The notes under the pieces were generated by a model. That model ran no database searches. It was given only the letters and a program-made list of their open reading frames with translations, and had not been told where the DNA came from. Made by a program: the position numbers and the translations under genes. Source: a virus. From it: DNA of 59,372 nt. Below, piece after piece: positions 1-11,900 of the stretch; position 1 is the stretch's first letter, and the number at the start of each line of letters is the position of its first letter. The stretch is from IMG/VR virus record IMGVR_UViG_3300007510_000006, positions 1 through 59,372 of that record. One strand, written 5' to 3'.

Positions 1-2991
1 ATTCTTTAGATTGATGAAGTCCTTGTAGTATGCCGTATTGAAGCTCTGGTTGAGGAAGTAGGCTTCAAGAGGTTCAAACCTAGATTCGTGGGTAATTCCT
101 CGCGAATCCTCTACTTGTATATGAAGATAGGCTCCTATTATATTAGGATCAGGATCAACGGTAAACTGTACGATATATTCCTTATCTACATCAATCTCTT
201 GCCATGTGGCCCAGTCGGAGTTCAAGACATAGTTTTCTTGAATATATTCAGGAGTATAATAGAAGTCGTCATTAAATGAGTCTGTTGGATAGTTGGTTCG
301 GTACCAATCATAGATACTCACTCCCTGAGTCGGAACAGTCGTGTGTTCATAGTCGGCCTCATCTATTAAAGAAAAGGGGGTGTGGACATCGATGCCCTTA
401 TACTTGAGAAGCATGAACCTAACTTTAGCTCCTGACTCTCTCCAATCCCTTAACATAGATGGAGTAATATCTTTGTTTAACCGAACTGAAATATAATTCT
501 GTGTTGCACTATCACCGGGAGATAGAGGTATCTCTGTCCCAGAAGCAGTCACGTATGTTGTGGCAGACGGAGACAGCCTGACGAACAAAGGGTCCGCAGT
601 AACATTCAACTCAGGAGGTTCGTTATCGTAGACAACAGAGAAGGAGGCTTCTAGAGTTTCCTCTGTGTCGGTGATAGCCTCTAGGTCTATTAACAACTCA
701 TCAGATTCCGTAAATATGTGTGGATACGGATCAGTAATGTCCAGCCACGAGAACGGAACAAATCCAGCATCGAGCATCGTCTGTGCATCTAATACCCAAG
801 AAGTGCTTGCAAACCCATTACTGGCATTATAGGACGCAGGTGGAATAACAGCCGACTGTGGGCTTTGGTAGGGTATTCCATAAATATTTGAACTGCCTGT
901 ATGTGATATTCTTAGCGTTGGTGGGGCCAACAAGACGGATGAGGAGGCGCACGTAATGGTTAGAGGGGCGTTGACGCTAAAGTAGTTCTCGTATGATATT
1001 TCTAGGGGCGGTCTAGGTAGTGTATTTGCTGTTGCTATAAGCTCATCGGTAAAGTTGCTGTAGATCATCGACTTAGAAAAGTGGCTTAGTTTGTAAGAAT
1101 AATCAACTCCATGTTCTAATAATAAAGGCATACTAGGCAGCAAGGAAACTCCGCCTATTAACCAGAATCTATAGTATTGCTGAACGTAATCAGGATCGCC
1201 ATTAACTGGTGTTATGGTTTCTTTGTCTACTATAGGAGTATTTATATTCATTAAGACATCGATGTTTTGTATTACAAACTCTTCTGTCTCACCTGAATCA
1301 ACGATAAGAGTGGTCATGTCTTCTGCTAATATAGTAAACTCGTTGGTCGCCCAATTTAGATTACTGGCTAGGCCATCCTGACCTGGGGATAATGTCCCCA
1401 AAGATGCCCAAGAAGTCTTCTCCGCAATTATGTTAGTTCCCTTTGAGTAGTGTAGTCTGTAGTAACAAGGAGGGGTCGGATTAGAAAGTTCCTCAGTTCC
1501 GGACCACGAATTAGACTCTCCGTTTGCAAAAGTTCCAGAGAAGATTAAATTAGAATGAATCTTTAGTACGTAATTCGATCTTCCTGTAATAGGTACTGAG
1601 TCCAAGGCCAAAGAAGCAGACGCTCGGGTAGCTTGAAAGTCATCAAGGACTGCTGCGTTTCTGTATATTCCAAATATAGCTGTGGCGTCGGGGCATTGTG
1701 GAACAGCATTCAATAAGTCTTGTAAGGAGTCTACGCCCATTGCCGTCAAGGGAGTCGATGCGCCTATCGGCAGATCAAAGGTTCCGGTCCCTAGAGAATA
1801 AGGAAGTATATTTTCGTCCTCTTCTTGACGTATGGGATAAATAAACATGGAGTCATAACACTCATCGGTCCATAGGTACTGAGCGCCGATCCTCCACTCA
1901 AAATCATAATCTCTATTGCCTCCTCCATCGGCGGCATAAGAAAAATTATCATAGTTACCTGTAGTCGGATATAAGGCTGTAGTATCAAGATATCCAGAGG
2001 CGAATTGTGTTCCCCACGGCTTATTTTGATAGCTTACACTAGCATTTGGAATTACTAATATATCTGGAGTATACCAAAAATCCCCGTTAATAGAGTGGTT
2101 AAATAAATCTGCATTATGAAGATACTCATTAGTTCCTTGATAGGTAAACCCTATGCGCTTGTATACATTTTCATCCTCACGCTTCGAGAAGACCGCTGTT
2201 CCTAAAACATTAAATGCGGTGCTTGTGCTAGTGCTCCAAGTAATCAGATTTCCCTCTTCTTTAGCTAATATGGCGGGGTTCTGAGGAGGATCTGGTTTCG
2301 TAAATACCTGAGAAGATGCGTAGTTGGCAAGAGGGGTTCTGAATTCCACATATCTATTGTAAGAATCCTCACCAATTTGTACTTCTCTTCTGTCATACAA
2401 ATAGATAGTAACAGAGTTGACTGTTCCTTTTTGAAGTGGTATCACGGTGGTTATGATCTGTCCTATACTTACCTCTTCTACTAGTAGCGTTCCATTGAAG
2501 TAGATGGCTACTTTCATGCCTAAGCTAGCGGTCACGGACAGAGGTAAGCGGCCTGACGAGGCAGCAGTAAAGTTGGAAGAAAACACGGCGTTTAAGTGCT
2601 GGTACTCGTTGATTGTCGTTGAGTCTAGTGAGCTTGAAGGAATCCAATTATAAATTAACTTCCCCTGAGGGCCATCGACTTCGATAACATCTGCTTCTGG
2701 GTTATCATTTTCTTGCATAGTGGTAGCAAGATAATCAGAAATTATCCATGATCCTAAATGGAGATTTCCATCTTCCGAAAACAATTCAGGGCGGGATTTG
2801 ATATACCACAGACCATTCCATGTTAGCTTATCTAAATGATAAGCAGGGATCTCTGGTAGTGTTTCTTCGAATATTGGTACATCAGATAGCCTGTGATCAT
2901 CGATTTTTACGAGATCACCTGAGTCTAATTTCCTGTCAATCTGACGCTCAACTTGTCGTCGCTGACTCTCATTAAGTCTTTCGTTAGACAT
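1..2991 (-). CDS. large tail/baseplate structural protein, 3' end missing
   Basis: The frame is open from an ATG at 2991 to the window edge, giving at least 997 residues with no stop in the part I checked codon by codon (1-1740) and a continuous reading beyond it. The start is supported by an SD (GGGAG, 5-6 nt upstream) inside the end of the preceding gene, whose TAG stop lies 2 nt before this ATG. The N-terminus (MSNERLNESQRRQVERQIDR) is charged and helical. It is followed by beta-rich segments that look like FN3 or Ig-type modules, with a proline-rich joint (TKPDPPQNPAILAKEEGN) near residue 235. It is the last gene of a run of very large distal tail proteins and is probably a virion component such as a baseplate or fibre protein. 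No catalytic motif was recognised. Confidence 0.8.
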   Translation of the reverse strand, partial: MSNERLNESQRRQVERQIDRKLDSGDLVKIDDHRLSDVPIFEETLPEIPAYHLDKLTWNGLWYIKSRPELFSEDGNLHLGSWIISDYLATTMQENDNPEADVIEVDGPQGKLIYNWIPSSSLDSTTINEYQHLNAVFSSNFTAASSGRLPLSVTASLGMKVAIYFNGTLLVEEVSIGQIITTVIPLQKGTVNSVTIYLYDRREVQIGEDSYNRYVEFRTPLANYASSQVFTKPDPPQNPAILAKEEGNLITWSTSTSTAFNVLGTAVFSKREDENVYKRIGFTYQGTNEYLHNADLFNHSINGDFWYTPDILVIPNASVSYQNKPWGTQFASGYLDTTALYPTTGNYDNFSYAADGGGNRDYDFEWRIGAQYLWTDECYDSMFIYPIRQEEDENILPYSLGTGTFDLPIGASTPLTAMGVDSLQDLLNAVPQCPDATAIFGIYRNAAVLDDFQATRASASLALDSVPITGRSNYVLKIHSNLIFSGTFANGESNSWSGTEELSNPTPPCYYRLHYSKGTNIIAEKTSWASLGTLSPGQDGLASNLNWATNEFTILAEDMTTLIVDSGETEEFVIQNIDVLMNINTPIVDKETITPVNGDPDYVQQYYRFWLIGGVSLLPSMPLLLEHGVDYSYKLSHFSKSMIYSNFTDELIATANTLPRPPLEISYENYFSVNAPLTITCASSSVLLAPPTLRISHTGSSNIYGIPYQSPQSAVIPPASYNASNGFASTSWVLDAQTMLDAGFVPFSWLDITDPYPHIFTESDELLIDLEAITDTEETLEASFSVVYDNEPPELNVTADPLFVRLSPSATTYVTASGTEIPLSPGDSATQNYISVRLNKDITPSMLRDWRESGAKVRFMLLKYKGIDVHTPFSLIDEADYEHTTVPTQGVSIYDWYRTNYPTDSFNDDFYYTPEYIQENYVLNSDWATWQEIDVDKEYIVQFTVDPDPNIIGAYLHIQVEDSRGITHESRFEPLEAYFLNQSFNTAYYKDFINLKN

Positions 2992-2993
2992 GC

Positions 2994-5900
2994 CTACTCC
3001 CTAGTAAAATTAGCTTCATCAAAGCAAGTTCCATCATAATCACCGAATACATTTATCTTGTTATCGTCCTCGTCTAGCGGTCCATACAGTGCGAATAATC
3101 TTTCGTTTCCCATAAGAATTTCTGGATAATGATGGGACATGAACTCATCCGAGCCTGTATGAGTGTCTAGTAACCATCGTTTAGATGCTCTACTCAGTGT
3201 CTCGTATCTATACATATCCGTCCAGAATCTTTGAAAACCAGTATGATAATTCGTATCATTAACTTCGGTTTCCTCTTCAGAAGATTCGTAGACATCTCCG
3301 TGTGTATGCCCGTAAACATGGTCAAGATTTGTTTTGTATTTTGAAGCGACTGATAGCGGATTATATACGGAGTTAAATCCGAAGTGAATTGCACCGTAAG
3401 ACTGTGTGTACAAGGTCTGTCTCGGTACACCATCACCACTCTGGGCATCATATGTTGCTTGATATGGCAGAGATGTTAAGGTGTAGCCTCTATGGTCACA
3501 GTAATAATCAGCGGCATTGGTGGCCGGATCTCCGTCAACTTGATCACTGGCAAACCAAACATCAGAATGATTAGGAGTCGAATCATTGTGAGGAACATGC
3601 GCTCTGCCTAAAATAGCTGAGGGCCATCTATTATAATATGTATTTATGTGCGCTGACGGAGTATCTGCATCTTCAAACACTTCAGTATTAACTCCGTCAT
3701 ATGAGTGTTCCAGTTCGTTATCAAACGCTGTCTCCAATAGTTCGTTGTGAGTAGTCAGCGGACCAGATTGTAGTATCGTATAAACCCTACCTCCCTCGTC
3801 AACTACAGACATATAGAGGAATAACTTTATTGAATTGAAGATGAACGTAGAGGTGGAATCGGCCATCATAACTGGTAGAGTAAAATACGTCTGCGAAAAA
3901 CCAGCCTGATAGCTTCGAGAGAAGTGTCCCCCAGAGAATACTGTCTGATATCCTCTGGGATCAGTACTAGAATTATTTGGGTCCAACATATCATCAGAAG
4001 TCAGTTCCGTTACTTTCTCCCTAGTTGCCATATCGTGGAGAGTGTCTAATAATGAACGTCTGGGTGTTCTGCCTTTGGAGCCGATCTGCCTGTCTGATAC
4101 ACTGCGAACTCTCTGTAAAAGAATGTCGTTTTCAGTCCAATGTTGCGGCGTATTATTAAAACCACCATACTCGGTCTTGGACCACACGGGATGGAAACAG
4201 TACCTATCGTCAAGCGGTAAATTACAGTCATAGGCTAAACGAGTGAACAGGGGCGTGAATGTACTGCTCCCTCTTTTGAGATCAATGACAGCGCAGTTTC
4301 TGAGATCATCAATGGGTGCTAAGAGATTTACTGTGCTATCATATCTCTTCCATCCTGAACTTGGAAAAGGTGTTGTTCCTAATGTTAGGTCGTGTACATT
4401 ATGTGCAATATCTGGGTCAATGCCCTCCGGAGCTTCTTGGCCAGATTTTATAAAGTCAATAATCCGTGGATCTCCTGAATAAGTCCAAGAGTGGATCCAT
4501 CCAAAATTCTCATCATAAGAAGGATCAGTCGTATAACCAGGTATAAAGGGTCTAAAATTATTCTCAAACTCATAGAAATCTGAGGCTTCGTGCCCATCTT
4601 CAACGGGGCGCAGCCTACTGATTTCCATCCTTGCTCCGCGAACTCTAGCCACCACGCCTGTCTGGTAGAATAAGAAAGCAGAATTAATCCCAAATCGAGA
4701 GTTTACTCTCTCTCCTTCGCTATCACTGACAGTTAGGTACACACCGAACTTGTGGTCCTCTTCGGGGTAAACGTTAACTACTTTCGAATAACTGTGTAAG
4801 TGAGGATGGTTGCTCCATAAACGTTTGCCGAGGTTAGGAACTTCACCATTGTCATTTCGATATCCAGGTCTCATATGACTATGATGTATATATCCAGTCT
4901 CTGGTCCTATGTAGTCGTACACAGGATTATCTACTTGGTCATGGCCCCAAATATGGGTTCTTTCTTCTTCACCTGTATAATAGTTTCCGACAAACTGATC
5001 ATCTAATGCGTAGTGTCGTCTTTCTGTAGAGTCGTATAGCAACCTAGTAAACCCAAAGTTTACATTGAATCTTGGGGGTATCTGGAATGTATGGATAAAA
5101 TATGGGTGCCCTGGCTCGAAGTAAGAGAAGTCCGAAGATAGTCTATTTGTTCCCCACCAATATGTCTGAGGATACTGCTGTGAGTCAGATGCTGCTACAA
5201 AGACATGTCTAATTTTTAGAGGGAAAAGAACTGTGGCTCGTCTATTCCTGCGTGGCCATTCTTGCGGACCTACTGTTCCTCCTGTAGTATCAAAGGCAGG
5301 AGTGGCGAAGTATCCATAGCCATTCGGGCCATCCTCAATCAGCGACCCATATTCTTCGCTATCTGTGTCAGGAGTGTGGTATCGAGATTGATTGGTCCAT
5401 TTATTATAGCTCTGGTCAAACTTTTCAAATATCCCATCCCAAGTAATTGAGTAATTCCCTGGTTCGTCTGGCTGGCTTTCTTTATTTAGGTAGATCACGG
5501 CAACTAGGCGGCCTCTGAAATCAGGATTCTCAACTAAGAACTGGGTACTGTCTATGTCGCCAAAAGTCTCCCCATTATAGGGATCTTTCGGCCAAGCCGT
5601 GGTATCAAAATTGTCATACAAACCTGTATCCCATACTTCTAAATATTGGAATCCTCTTTCTAAAAGGGTCCAAGAAAACTCGACGGGCGTTCCGCTGCCA
5701 CGGCCAGCATATGGATCAAAGTGAATTCTATTTTCAAAGTCAGCTGCGCCGTGGTTTCCAGGATCGTTACCTCCGAAGTATGAGTCACCAAACTCTCCGT
5801 CGCCATATTGACCAGATACGAGTGTCCCTGTTGATGTGAATGAACCTGTATAGTTGAACTTTTCAAAGGCTACGAAATTGTCTCCAGTATCAAGTAAGTC

Positions 5901-8402
5901 TAAGGGATCTCCTGACTTAACAAAACTAGGTAGCGGAGATCTTGGTGTAGTCTCTACACTGCTTGTGTACGTTCCTTTTGCAAGAGTCTCAGAAAAACCA
6001 GTAACCCATAAAGTTTTGTCGGATGTAATTAGTTTTGTTTTCTCGTCATTGATTGTAACAGGATCAAAGATTTCTAGATATGGGTCTCCTGGGCCGCCGA
6101 AGTTAGCGGTGATAGCATTCGTTCTGTATCTTTCTAATGTATGCCAAGCGAGCCAGTCTGCTCTGTCTTGTTGGGTAATCTTAGGTTCCTTAATTATTAC
6201 GCGAACAGGGCGACCACGATAATATTTATAGGTCGGATCAATCTGAGATCTTATATCCACTGCTTTCGAGAACACAGTTGCCTTGGGGATATGCGATGGG
6301 ATATTATTCAAGTCTGGATCTGAACCAGTTAGCTGGTAGTCACCTACTACAATTACTTCATTTATCATATCAGACGAATTATTAACCACATCCAGCCGCC
6401 CAATAAAGTTTGTAGTGCTGTATGATCTTACTGGGCTATTATAGTTAATTATGTAGCTTCTTATTCCATCGATATATACATCAAAACTCTGTGCTGTAAT
6501 TCGGATTTCATGCTCTCCGTAATCCAAGGATAGGGGAGTTGAAATAACAGAAGAATTAACCCCTGTTCTGGGATCTATGCCGTCTCTAACATGCCAGTCA
6601 TAATCTGAATGAAGGGAATAAGATCCTCCAATGTGGGTTTGTATTTCTCCATCCATAATGATCGATGTTACTGGATTCCAATCTCCCCATGAGTCATCAG
6701 AGAATGTCCGGTATTCAATCTTTATTGATCCAGCGGAGTGTTCGCGGTGCGCTATGATTTCGAATCTCTTACCCGTGAAATTATAAATAGCTATCTCATC
6801 AGGAGTTAAATAGTTATAAACAAACTCTGAAGCCCCGTTATTAAACAGAGTTGTTCCTTGAGTACTATCAGATGAGGAGATATAAGTATAGTAGTTGATG
6901 GCTGATAAATAGGGGACACCGGAAGATGAGAATAAGAACCTAAACCCATAGTTCTTAGAGATCTCATTTATAATATCATTAACTGAATCAGTGCCGAATT
7001 TGAATTCCCAGAGAGGCTTATACTCGTCAGGCCAAACAAAGTCTGTGCCGAAAAGCGCGTAGCTATCTCTGGCGTCAAGAAGCAGGTCTTGGCAATCTAT
7101 TGATGATTGAGTTGTTGGGACAATAGATCCATCGACATTAATGTCTTTGTGTTTGTAGAAAACCAGTGTAGGGTCTATACCGGAGATCATCAACAGGGTT
7201 TGTACAGTTTCCTTTACATACCAGCGATCAAAGATTCTGGGTTTTATTAAACCATCAGGACCTTCAGTGCTCCTGGATAAATACCCGTTATAATAATACA
7301 TTATATTGTTGGGATAGTTTAAATTAGGGGAGTTAATGAGCTTGTTTTTAAAATCATGACATGAGAAAGTAGCTGTCGCCCCGTACTCATCTCTTGTCAC
7401 TTTAATATCGCTGGTGATGTTACCTATAAATCTAGTAATGAAATCATCGTCAGAAGCCATTGAACCATAAGAACTGGTGGAATAGCCAAATTCAAACTTG
7501 ACTAGCATGTCCTTCTTAATTGGACCGTACTGGTCAAACGTTTCATTGTAACTGTTTGCGTGCGTACTGTCTGACAATCTAACGGCAAAGGCGTACTCTG
7601 CTGATTCCGTTTGTCGTCGATTGCCTGACATGGAGCTAACAGACAAGACCGTAGTAGGTTCGATGAAATAATCATTCTCGGTTGCTTTTGTTGGAAGTGG
7701 GTTGCAAGATCCAGCAGCAAAGGGTAGATAGTCGCTAGAGAACGATGTTCCATCTGAATCGGGTTCTTGATAAGATAGCGAAATGCAGTTTTCTATTTTT
7801 GTTTTATTCCAATAATTAAGACGGAACATATAGAACTCGCCTGCAGTAAGCGACACAGTGACCGTGTGTTCAATGGAATCAGCACCGGTCACGCCAACAG
7901 GACGTGTCCAAGTATCTACTAGTAAATTATCAGGATACTCCATGTCAAACGCCGAACGGTCTGCGTCATCTGTAGAGGCAAAGGCGTGGTTAGTATCAAT
8001 ATCAAAATAGAATTTAATTCCACCAGATCCTGCGACTTTAAATGTATACGTGCCTGTATATCTAGCATAGAAGTATCCTTCGTAGGCTGTTGCAAAATAT
8101 GTTCCCGAGATAGCTGAAGCAACCCCGTTCTCCCAATCCTCTAAAACAATATGTGTTCTGGGACCAGTAGCGGTTGTTGCATTTAGTATTGGCTTATCAA
8201 GGGAGTCATCTGATAGCTCGTCTTGGTACGGATCATAAAGAGAGGGCGCGGAAGTAGGTTCCGATCCTAAATCATAAATTCTATACACAATTCCATTTGA
8301 CGGAACTGTAAATTTTGTTTGGTACAAAAAAACACGACCGATTGGAATCTGATGTTCATCGAATGGTTTCTGCAAACGAGTATCATTTGTTTCAACAATC
8401 AT
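2994..8402 (-). CDS. giant tail protein with N-terminal PA14-like domain
   Basis: 1802 residues, with SD AAAGGAATAGGAT before the ATG. Residues about 95-220 resemble a PA14/GLEYA-type carbohydrate-binding beta-barrel: the segment EGYFYARYTGTYTFKVAGSG followed by KFYFDID is the usual core (an extended-strand pair then a D-containing loop). The remainder is beta-rich and rich in Tyr, Asp, Ser and Gly, without a catalytic motif I can name. The C-terminal part contains His-rich loops (YGHTHGD, HYDxH-like clusters), which could bind metal. It lies downstream of the subtilase-like and beta-helix proteins in the distal tail module, so a virion-tip or fibre role is likely. PA14 modules usually bind glycans, so host-surface recognition is an inference. 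Several DST/DTT tripeptides occur. Confidence 0.85.
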   Translation of the reverse strand: MIVETNDTRLQKPFDEHQIPIGRVFLYQTKFTVPSNGIVYRIYDLGSEPTSAPSLYDPYQDELSDDSLDKPILNATTATGPRTHIVLEDWENGVASAISGTYFATAYEGYFYARYTGTYTFKVAGSGGIKFYFDIDTNHAFASTDDADRSAFDMEYPDNLLVDTWTRPVGVTGADSIEHTVTVSLTAGEFYMFRLNYWNKTKIENCISLSYQEPDSDGTSFSSDYLPFAAGSCNPLPTKATENDYFIEPTTVLSVSSMSGNRRQTESAEYAFAVRLSDSTHANSYNETFDQYGPIKKDMLVKFEFGYSTSSYGSMASDDDFITRFIGNITSDIKVTRDEYGATATFSCHDFKNKLINSPNLNYPNNIMYYYNGYLSRSTEGPDGLIKPRIFDRWYVKETVQTLLMISGIDPTLVFYKHKDINVDGSIVPTTQSSIDCQDLLLDARDSYALFGTDFVWPDEYKPLWEFKFGTDSVNDIINEISKNYGFRFLFSSSGVPYLSAINYYTYISSSDSTQGTTLFNNGASEFVYNYLTPDEIAIYNFTGKRFEIIAHREHSAGSIKIEYRTFSDDSWGDWNPVTSIIMDGEIQTHIGGSYSLHSDYDWHVRDGIDPRTGVNSSVISTPLSLDYGEHEIRITAQSFDVYIDGIRSYIINYNSPVRSYSTTNFIGRLDVVNNSSDMINEVIVVGDYQLTGSDPDLNNIPSHIPKATVFSKAVDIRSQIDPTYKYYRGRPVRVIIKEPKITQQDRADWLAWHTLERYRTNAITANFGGPGDPYLEIFDPVTINDEKTKLITSDKTLWVTGFSETLAKGTYTSSVETTPRSPLPSFVKSGDPLDLLDTGDNFVAFEKFNYTGSFTSTGTLVSGQYGDGEFGDSYFGGNDPGNHGAADFENRIHFDPYAGRGSGTPVEFSWTLLERGFQYLEVWDTGLYDNFDTTAWPKDPYNGETFGDIDSTQFLVENPDFRGRLVAVIYLNKESQPDEPGNYSITWDGIFEKFDQSYNKWTNQSRYHTPDTDSEEYGSLIEDGPNGYGYFATPAFDTTGGTVGPQEWPRRNRRATVLFPLKIRHVFVAASDSQQYPQTYWWGTNRLSSDFSYFEPGHPYFIHTFQIPPRFNVNFGFTRLLYDSTERRHYALDDQFVGNYYTGEEERTHIWGHDQVDNPVYDYIGPETGYIHHSHMRPGYRNDNGEVPNLGKRLWSNHPHLHSYSKVVNVYPEEDHKFGVYLTVSDSEGERVNSRFGINSAFLFYQTGVVARVRGARMEISRLRPVEDGHEASDFYEFENNFRPFIPGYTTDPSYDENFGWIHSWTYSGDPRIIDFIKSGQEAPEGIDPDIAHNVHDLTLGTTPFPSSGWKRYDSTVNLLAPIDDLRNCAVIDLKRGSSTFTPLFTRLAYDCNLPLDDRYCFHPVWSKTEYGGFNNTPQHWTENDILLQRVRSVSDRQIGSKGRTPRRSLLDTLHDMATREKVTELTSDDMLDPNNSSTDPRGYQTVFSGGHFSRSYQAGFSQTYFTLPVMMADSTSTFIFNSIKLFLYMSVVDEGGRVYTILQSGPLTTHNELLETAFDNELEHSYDGVNTEVFEDADTPSAHINTYYNRWPSAILGRAHVPHNDSTPNHSDVWFASDQVDGDPATNAADYYCDHRGYTLTSLPYQATYDAQSGDGVPRQTLYTQSYGAIHFGFNSVYNPLSVASKYKTNLDHVYGHTHGDVYESSEEETEVNDTNYHTGFQRFWTDMYRYETLSRASKRWLLDTHTGSDEFMSHHYPEILMGNERLFALYGPLDEDDNKINVFGDYDGTCFDEANFTRE

Positions 8403-8417
8403 ATCCTATTCCTTTAA

Positions 8418-8978
8418 TTAAGCATCACTCTGTTTTAGTAGGTAAATCCCAGATGGCGTATACTTTAGCTCCACATGGTTGAAATAAGGAGGTGCTGCGG
8501 TAGCGAATCCATCGATATTGACAGCATCTATTCTTATCAATTGTAAAACCCAGAAGGGGTCTTTAGGGTCTGATGCATTATACGCTCGTGAATATCCTCT
8601 ATCATCTAAGAAATACTTCGTCCCGCTTAGATGATATTCTCTTGATTTTAATTCAAAGAACTGAGGATAAGAACTACCGGTCATTGTAATGCCATATTCC
8701 ACATCAAAATATTTGAATTTTGCTATGTTCCTCCATCCCATTGATCGTTGATTATAATCAAATAGGGGATGCTCTACTATTGTTCCCTCTGTCTCAAATA
8801 GAGAATCTACTTGCTTGATCTTTTTAATGCCGAATCCTGTGTACTCTATGGGGTTAATGGTAAACTGCGACCATGAATCCAGATCGGGGACATAGTTCCC
8901 GTGGACATCCGTTGTAACATCGTACAAAATAAAACGATGCGTAGTGTCATTGGCATGAACGGCAGTTCCATATCCCAT
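8418..8978 (-). CDS. tail module protein of unknown function
   Basis: 186 residues, not recognised. The start ATG overlaps the TAA of the upstream subtilase-like gene (TAATG) and has SD CAGGAG. It is a predicted soluble, beta-rich protein without signal peptide or membrane segment. Its position between two giant tail proteins suggests a small structural connector or baseplate subunit. It contains ANDTTHR, one of the D[S/T]T motifs common in this region. Confidence 0.75.
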   Translation of the reverse strand: MGYGTAVHANDTTHRFILYDVTTDVHGNYVPDLDSWSQFTINPIEYTGFGIKKIKQVDSLFETEGTIVEHPLFDYNQRSMGWRNIAKFKYFDVEYGITMTGSSYPQFFELKSREYHLSGTKYFLDDRGYSRAYNASDPKDPFWVLQLIRIDAVNIDGFATAAPPYFNHVELKYTPSGIYLLKQSDA

Positions 8979-11900
8979 TAGATGACTCCTGATTCTGAAG
9001 ATGAAATCAGCTTGTACTTCAGTGTAATATCTGCTCTCTGGGTTCCTTTGCTTTCCACTGGATCAATGTCTATCGCTACTATCTTAATCTTAGTGCGGTA
9101 GCCTGTCATGTAGACAAAGGGCCAAACATCTGTCAGAGGCATGCTAAAGTCTTTTGCGTCGAGCCACACCTCCAGCCCAACAAATCTTTGTAGCTGGCCT
9201 ATGAATTTTCTGAACCTCTCAAGAGGTAGGCTCTTCCAGATCATTCGCCTGAGGGTATGATCCTGATAGAGCAACTGCATCTTGTCTGGACCATCAAGAA
9301 CTTTTGCGGAGTTACTTCTAACTCCAAACTCAAACTCATATTCCACTGGGTTAGCTTGGAATTTGAGCAGCTTGTTGCCATTTATTTTAGCGTCCCATAA
9401 CTCAAATTGAGCGGCGATAGCATCTGAATATGTTTTACCGCCCCACTGTTCTGCAATTATATCTGTTCGGTATCTGTAGTATGTGGATTCCGCATCCTCT
9501 ATGTTCATTAACTGACCGAATTTATGGTCGTTAAACTTGGTGCTTCCTTCGGGTATTAGGAGATTAATTCCCCCTTCATCGTAAAGTGCTTCCCAAGTAA
9601 GATCTCCTACTGTAACAATAGGATCCACGTAATCTTCTAGTGTCAGTGCATCTGAAAGTCCGGGATAATCAAGAGTTACTGAGTTGGAATCCTCACTAAG
9701 AAATCCCTCTCTGGATGCATATACTTTGTAAGCATCTCCCGTACTCCAAAAATAATCGTAAAAATCGATTGCGGATAATCCATCAGCACTCTCTATTGTA
9801 GCGAATACTACTCCATTGCGCTGTATGTTAAAGGTCTGATTCGTGGGAGTAGCGGGAGCGATTGTTATCTTAGCTAAATAACCATTGAGTAATTCTACGG
9901 AAATGGACGGAGCTTCGGGCGCACCGGAAATTACCTTATAGGCATAAAGTTCTGTACCTGTTTGGTCATAAAGAGATACTGGAAGAATCTTATAATGAAA
10001 TACGGGTGTACCATATCTGGCCTCTAGGTCGTCAAATGTGCTCAAGGATGTGGAGTCGGAATACAAGTTATAGTTGGGGATGTCTGAGAAATCTGAGGGA
10101 TCCGGAGTTTCATTCTGCTGTAACCGGAATACTTTTACATCTTTAATCCCCATTGGGTTGCGTATATTCCCAATTAATAACTTTATGTAAGACTGGTTAA
10201 TATCATTGATAGCTGTAGTTGTGTCTAGCGTAAGATATGGATTAAACTCTGTAAACCAAGCAGAGGAGCTTGCGCCGTCTAATTCAACAGATTCTCTTGG
10301 CCACAGAGGAACAACTTGTTGTTCAGAATCACCTTCTGCTGAAGGAGAATGGAAGGTGAGAAAGTCAACATTAAATGTTTTTCCAATCATATCATTCAAC
10401 GAATCCACATCAATAAATTCGCGTGGAGATGATAGATACGAAAGCACTCCTGTTCCAAGATCAAACCATGTTCGATTTAATGGCAGTACATTTTTTGCCG
10501 AATCAGAATTTACCAAGTACCACCCTTGTCCAGTCGGAGCATAGGCAGCAGATAGAGGGTTTGGTAGGACGGTGGAATCTTCGTTGCCGGAATGAGTGAG
10601 GGTTCCATAGAGATTCACATTAGTAGAGGAGGGGAAGCTATACGAATCCATTGTGAATGTGCATTTAGTCTGTCTTTGAATCGGATTGGTAAATCCTATT
10701 CCATTGGGACTCCAGTCTCCCCAAATATTTTTCGCGAAAATTCCATAATAGTAATTTACTAAAGAGTAGGCTTGGTCATGTGTCTGGTTTCCGAGTCCAG
10801 AGTATATTATTTCTCCGTCATTGTGGTCGGTAGGGAATGCCGTTGCATTTCTAACAACTCTAATTTCCTCTATGTGATCATAGCCTGCAGGGTTGTTCCA
10901 CTTCAAGAGAACTAACGCAGTACCTGCTCCATCTACCATGAACCCAGTCGGTGGGGGGCATCCCGCCGCAGTTAAGTCTGTATTTGCTGCGGCAACTAAA
11001 TCCGGTCTTCCATATCCGAATCTTGGGTCCCAAACCGCCGTCTGTCCTTCCATGCCAGGATATTTCCTGCAAGAACTAACTAATACTTGTTTTGCTTCGA
11101 AATAATTTAGCTCTGGTCTTCTCTCGCGAAAGACAGTTATCGCTCCTGCAGCGTTAGGAATAGAGGAACTCTGCCCAGAAAATTCTCTAAATGTCCCTTG
11201 TCCGTCATCACCAACATATTCACTTGCGGCAGCATGGGGCACAGGCGTCACAAAAGTAAGTCCTTCTCCCCACGTATATGTCCCTGAAGTATTATCCCAA
11301 ACGCTTACAGCACCAACCCTGATTAAGTCACCATCTTGTGTGTGGTATCTTTGCTCATTACTCCAAAATCCTGCAATTGGCCACACATCATGCTCTAGTA
11401 AGTATTCTGAAGTTATAGAGTTGGCGATAGAGCCAACAGGAATTAATCCGCTGTCTCCATTAATGTCATAATAATTAGCTGTTCCTCCGAAGACGGAAGC
11501 GTTTCCGCGTAACGATAGCGATATCGTGTCGATAATTCCATATTCTGCTGCTGTTAGCATGTTGGCGTATGTTACACGAGGCTCGACCATGACTCCTGGT
11601 GCTTGGCCGACCATACCTTGATCGTTCCACCGCCCTGCGCCTATATGAATAGTAGAGGGGAAGTGGTATTCTTCCGTTAGCGACCAGTCAGTAACTTCGT
11701 CGTATGCTTCCATCTCTGCAACAGAAACAGTTTGACCTAAAATACGATCCATATTTCTAGAGAATACAGGATGAGTTCCAGCGTTGTAAGCTTCTACCTC
11801 ATCGTCTAAGCCATTACTTAGTCCATCCCCACCTAAGTCGGTATGATACAGACCAAAGGCAAGGGTTTCGCCAGTTCCCCAGACCATCCTATGAGTGGGT

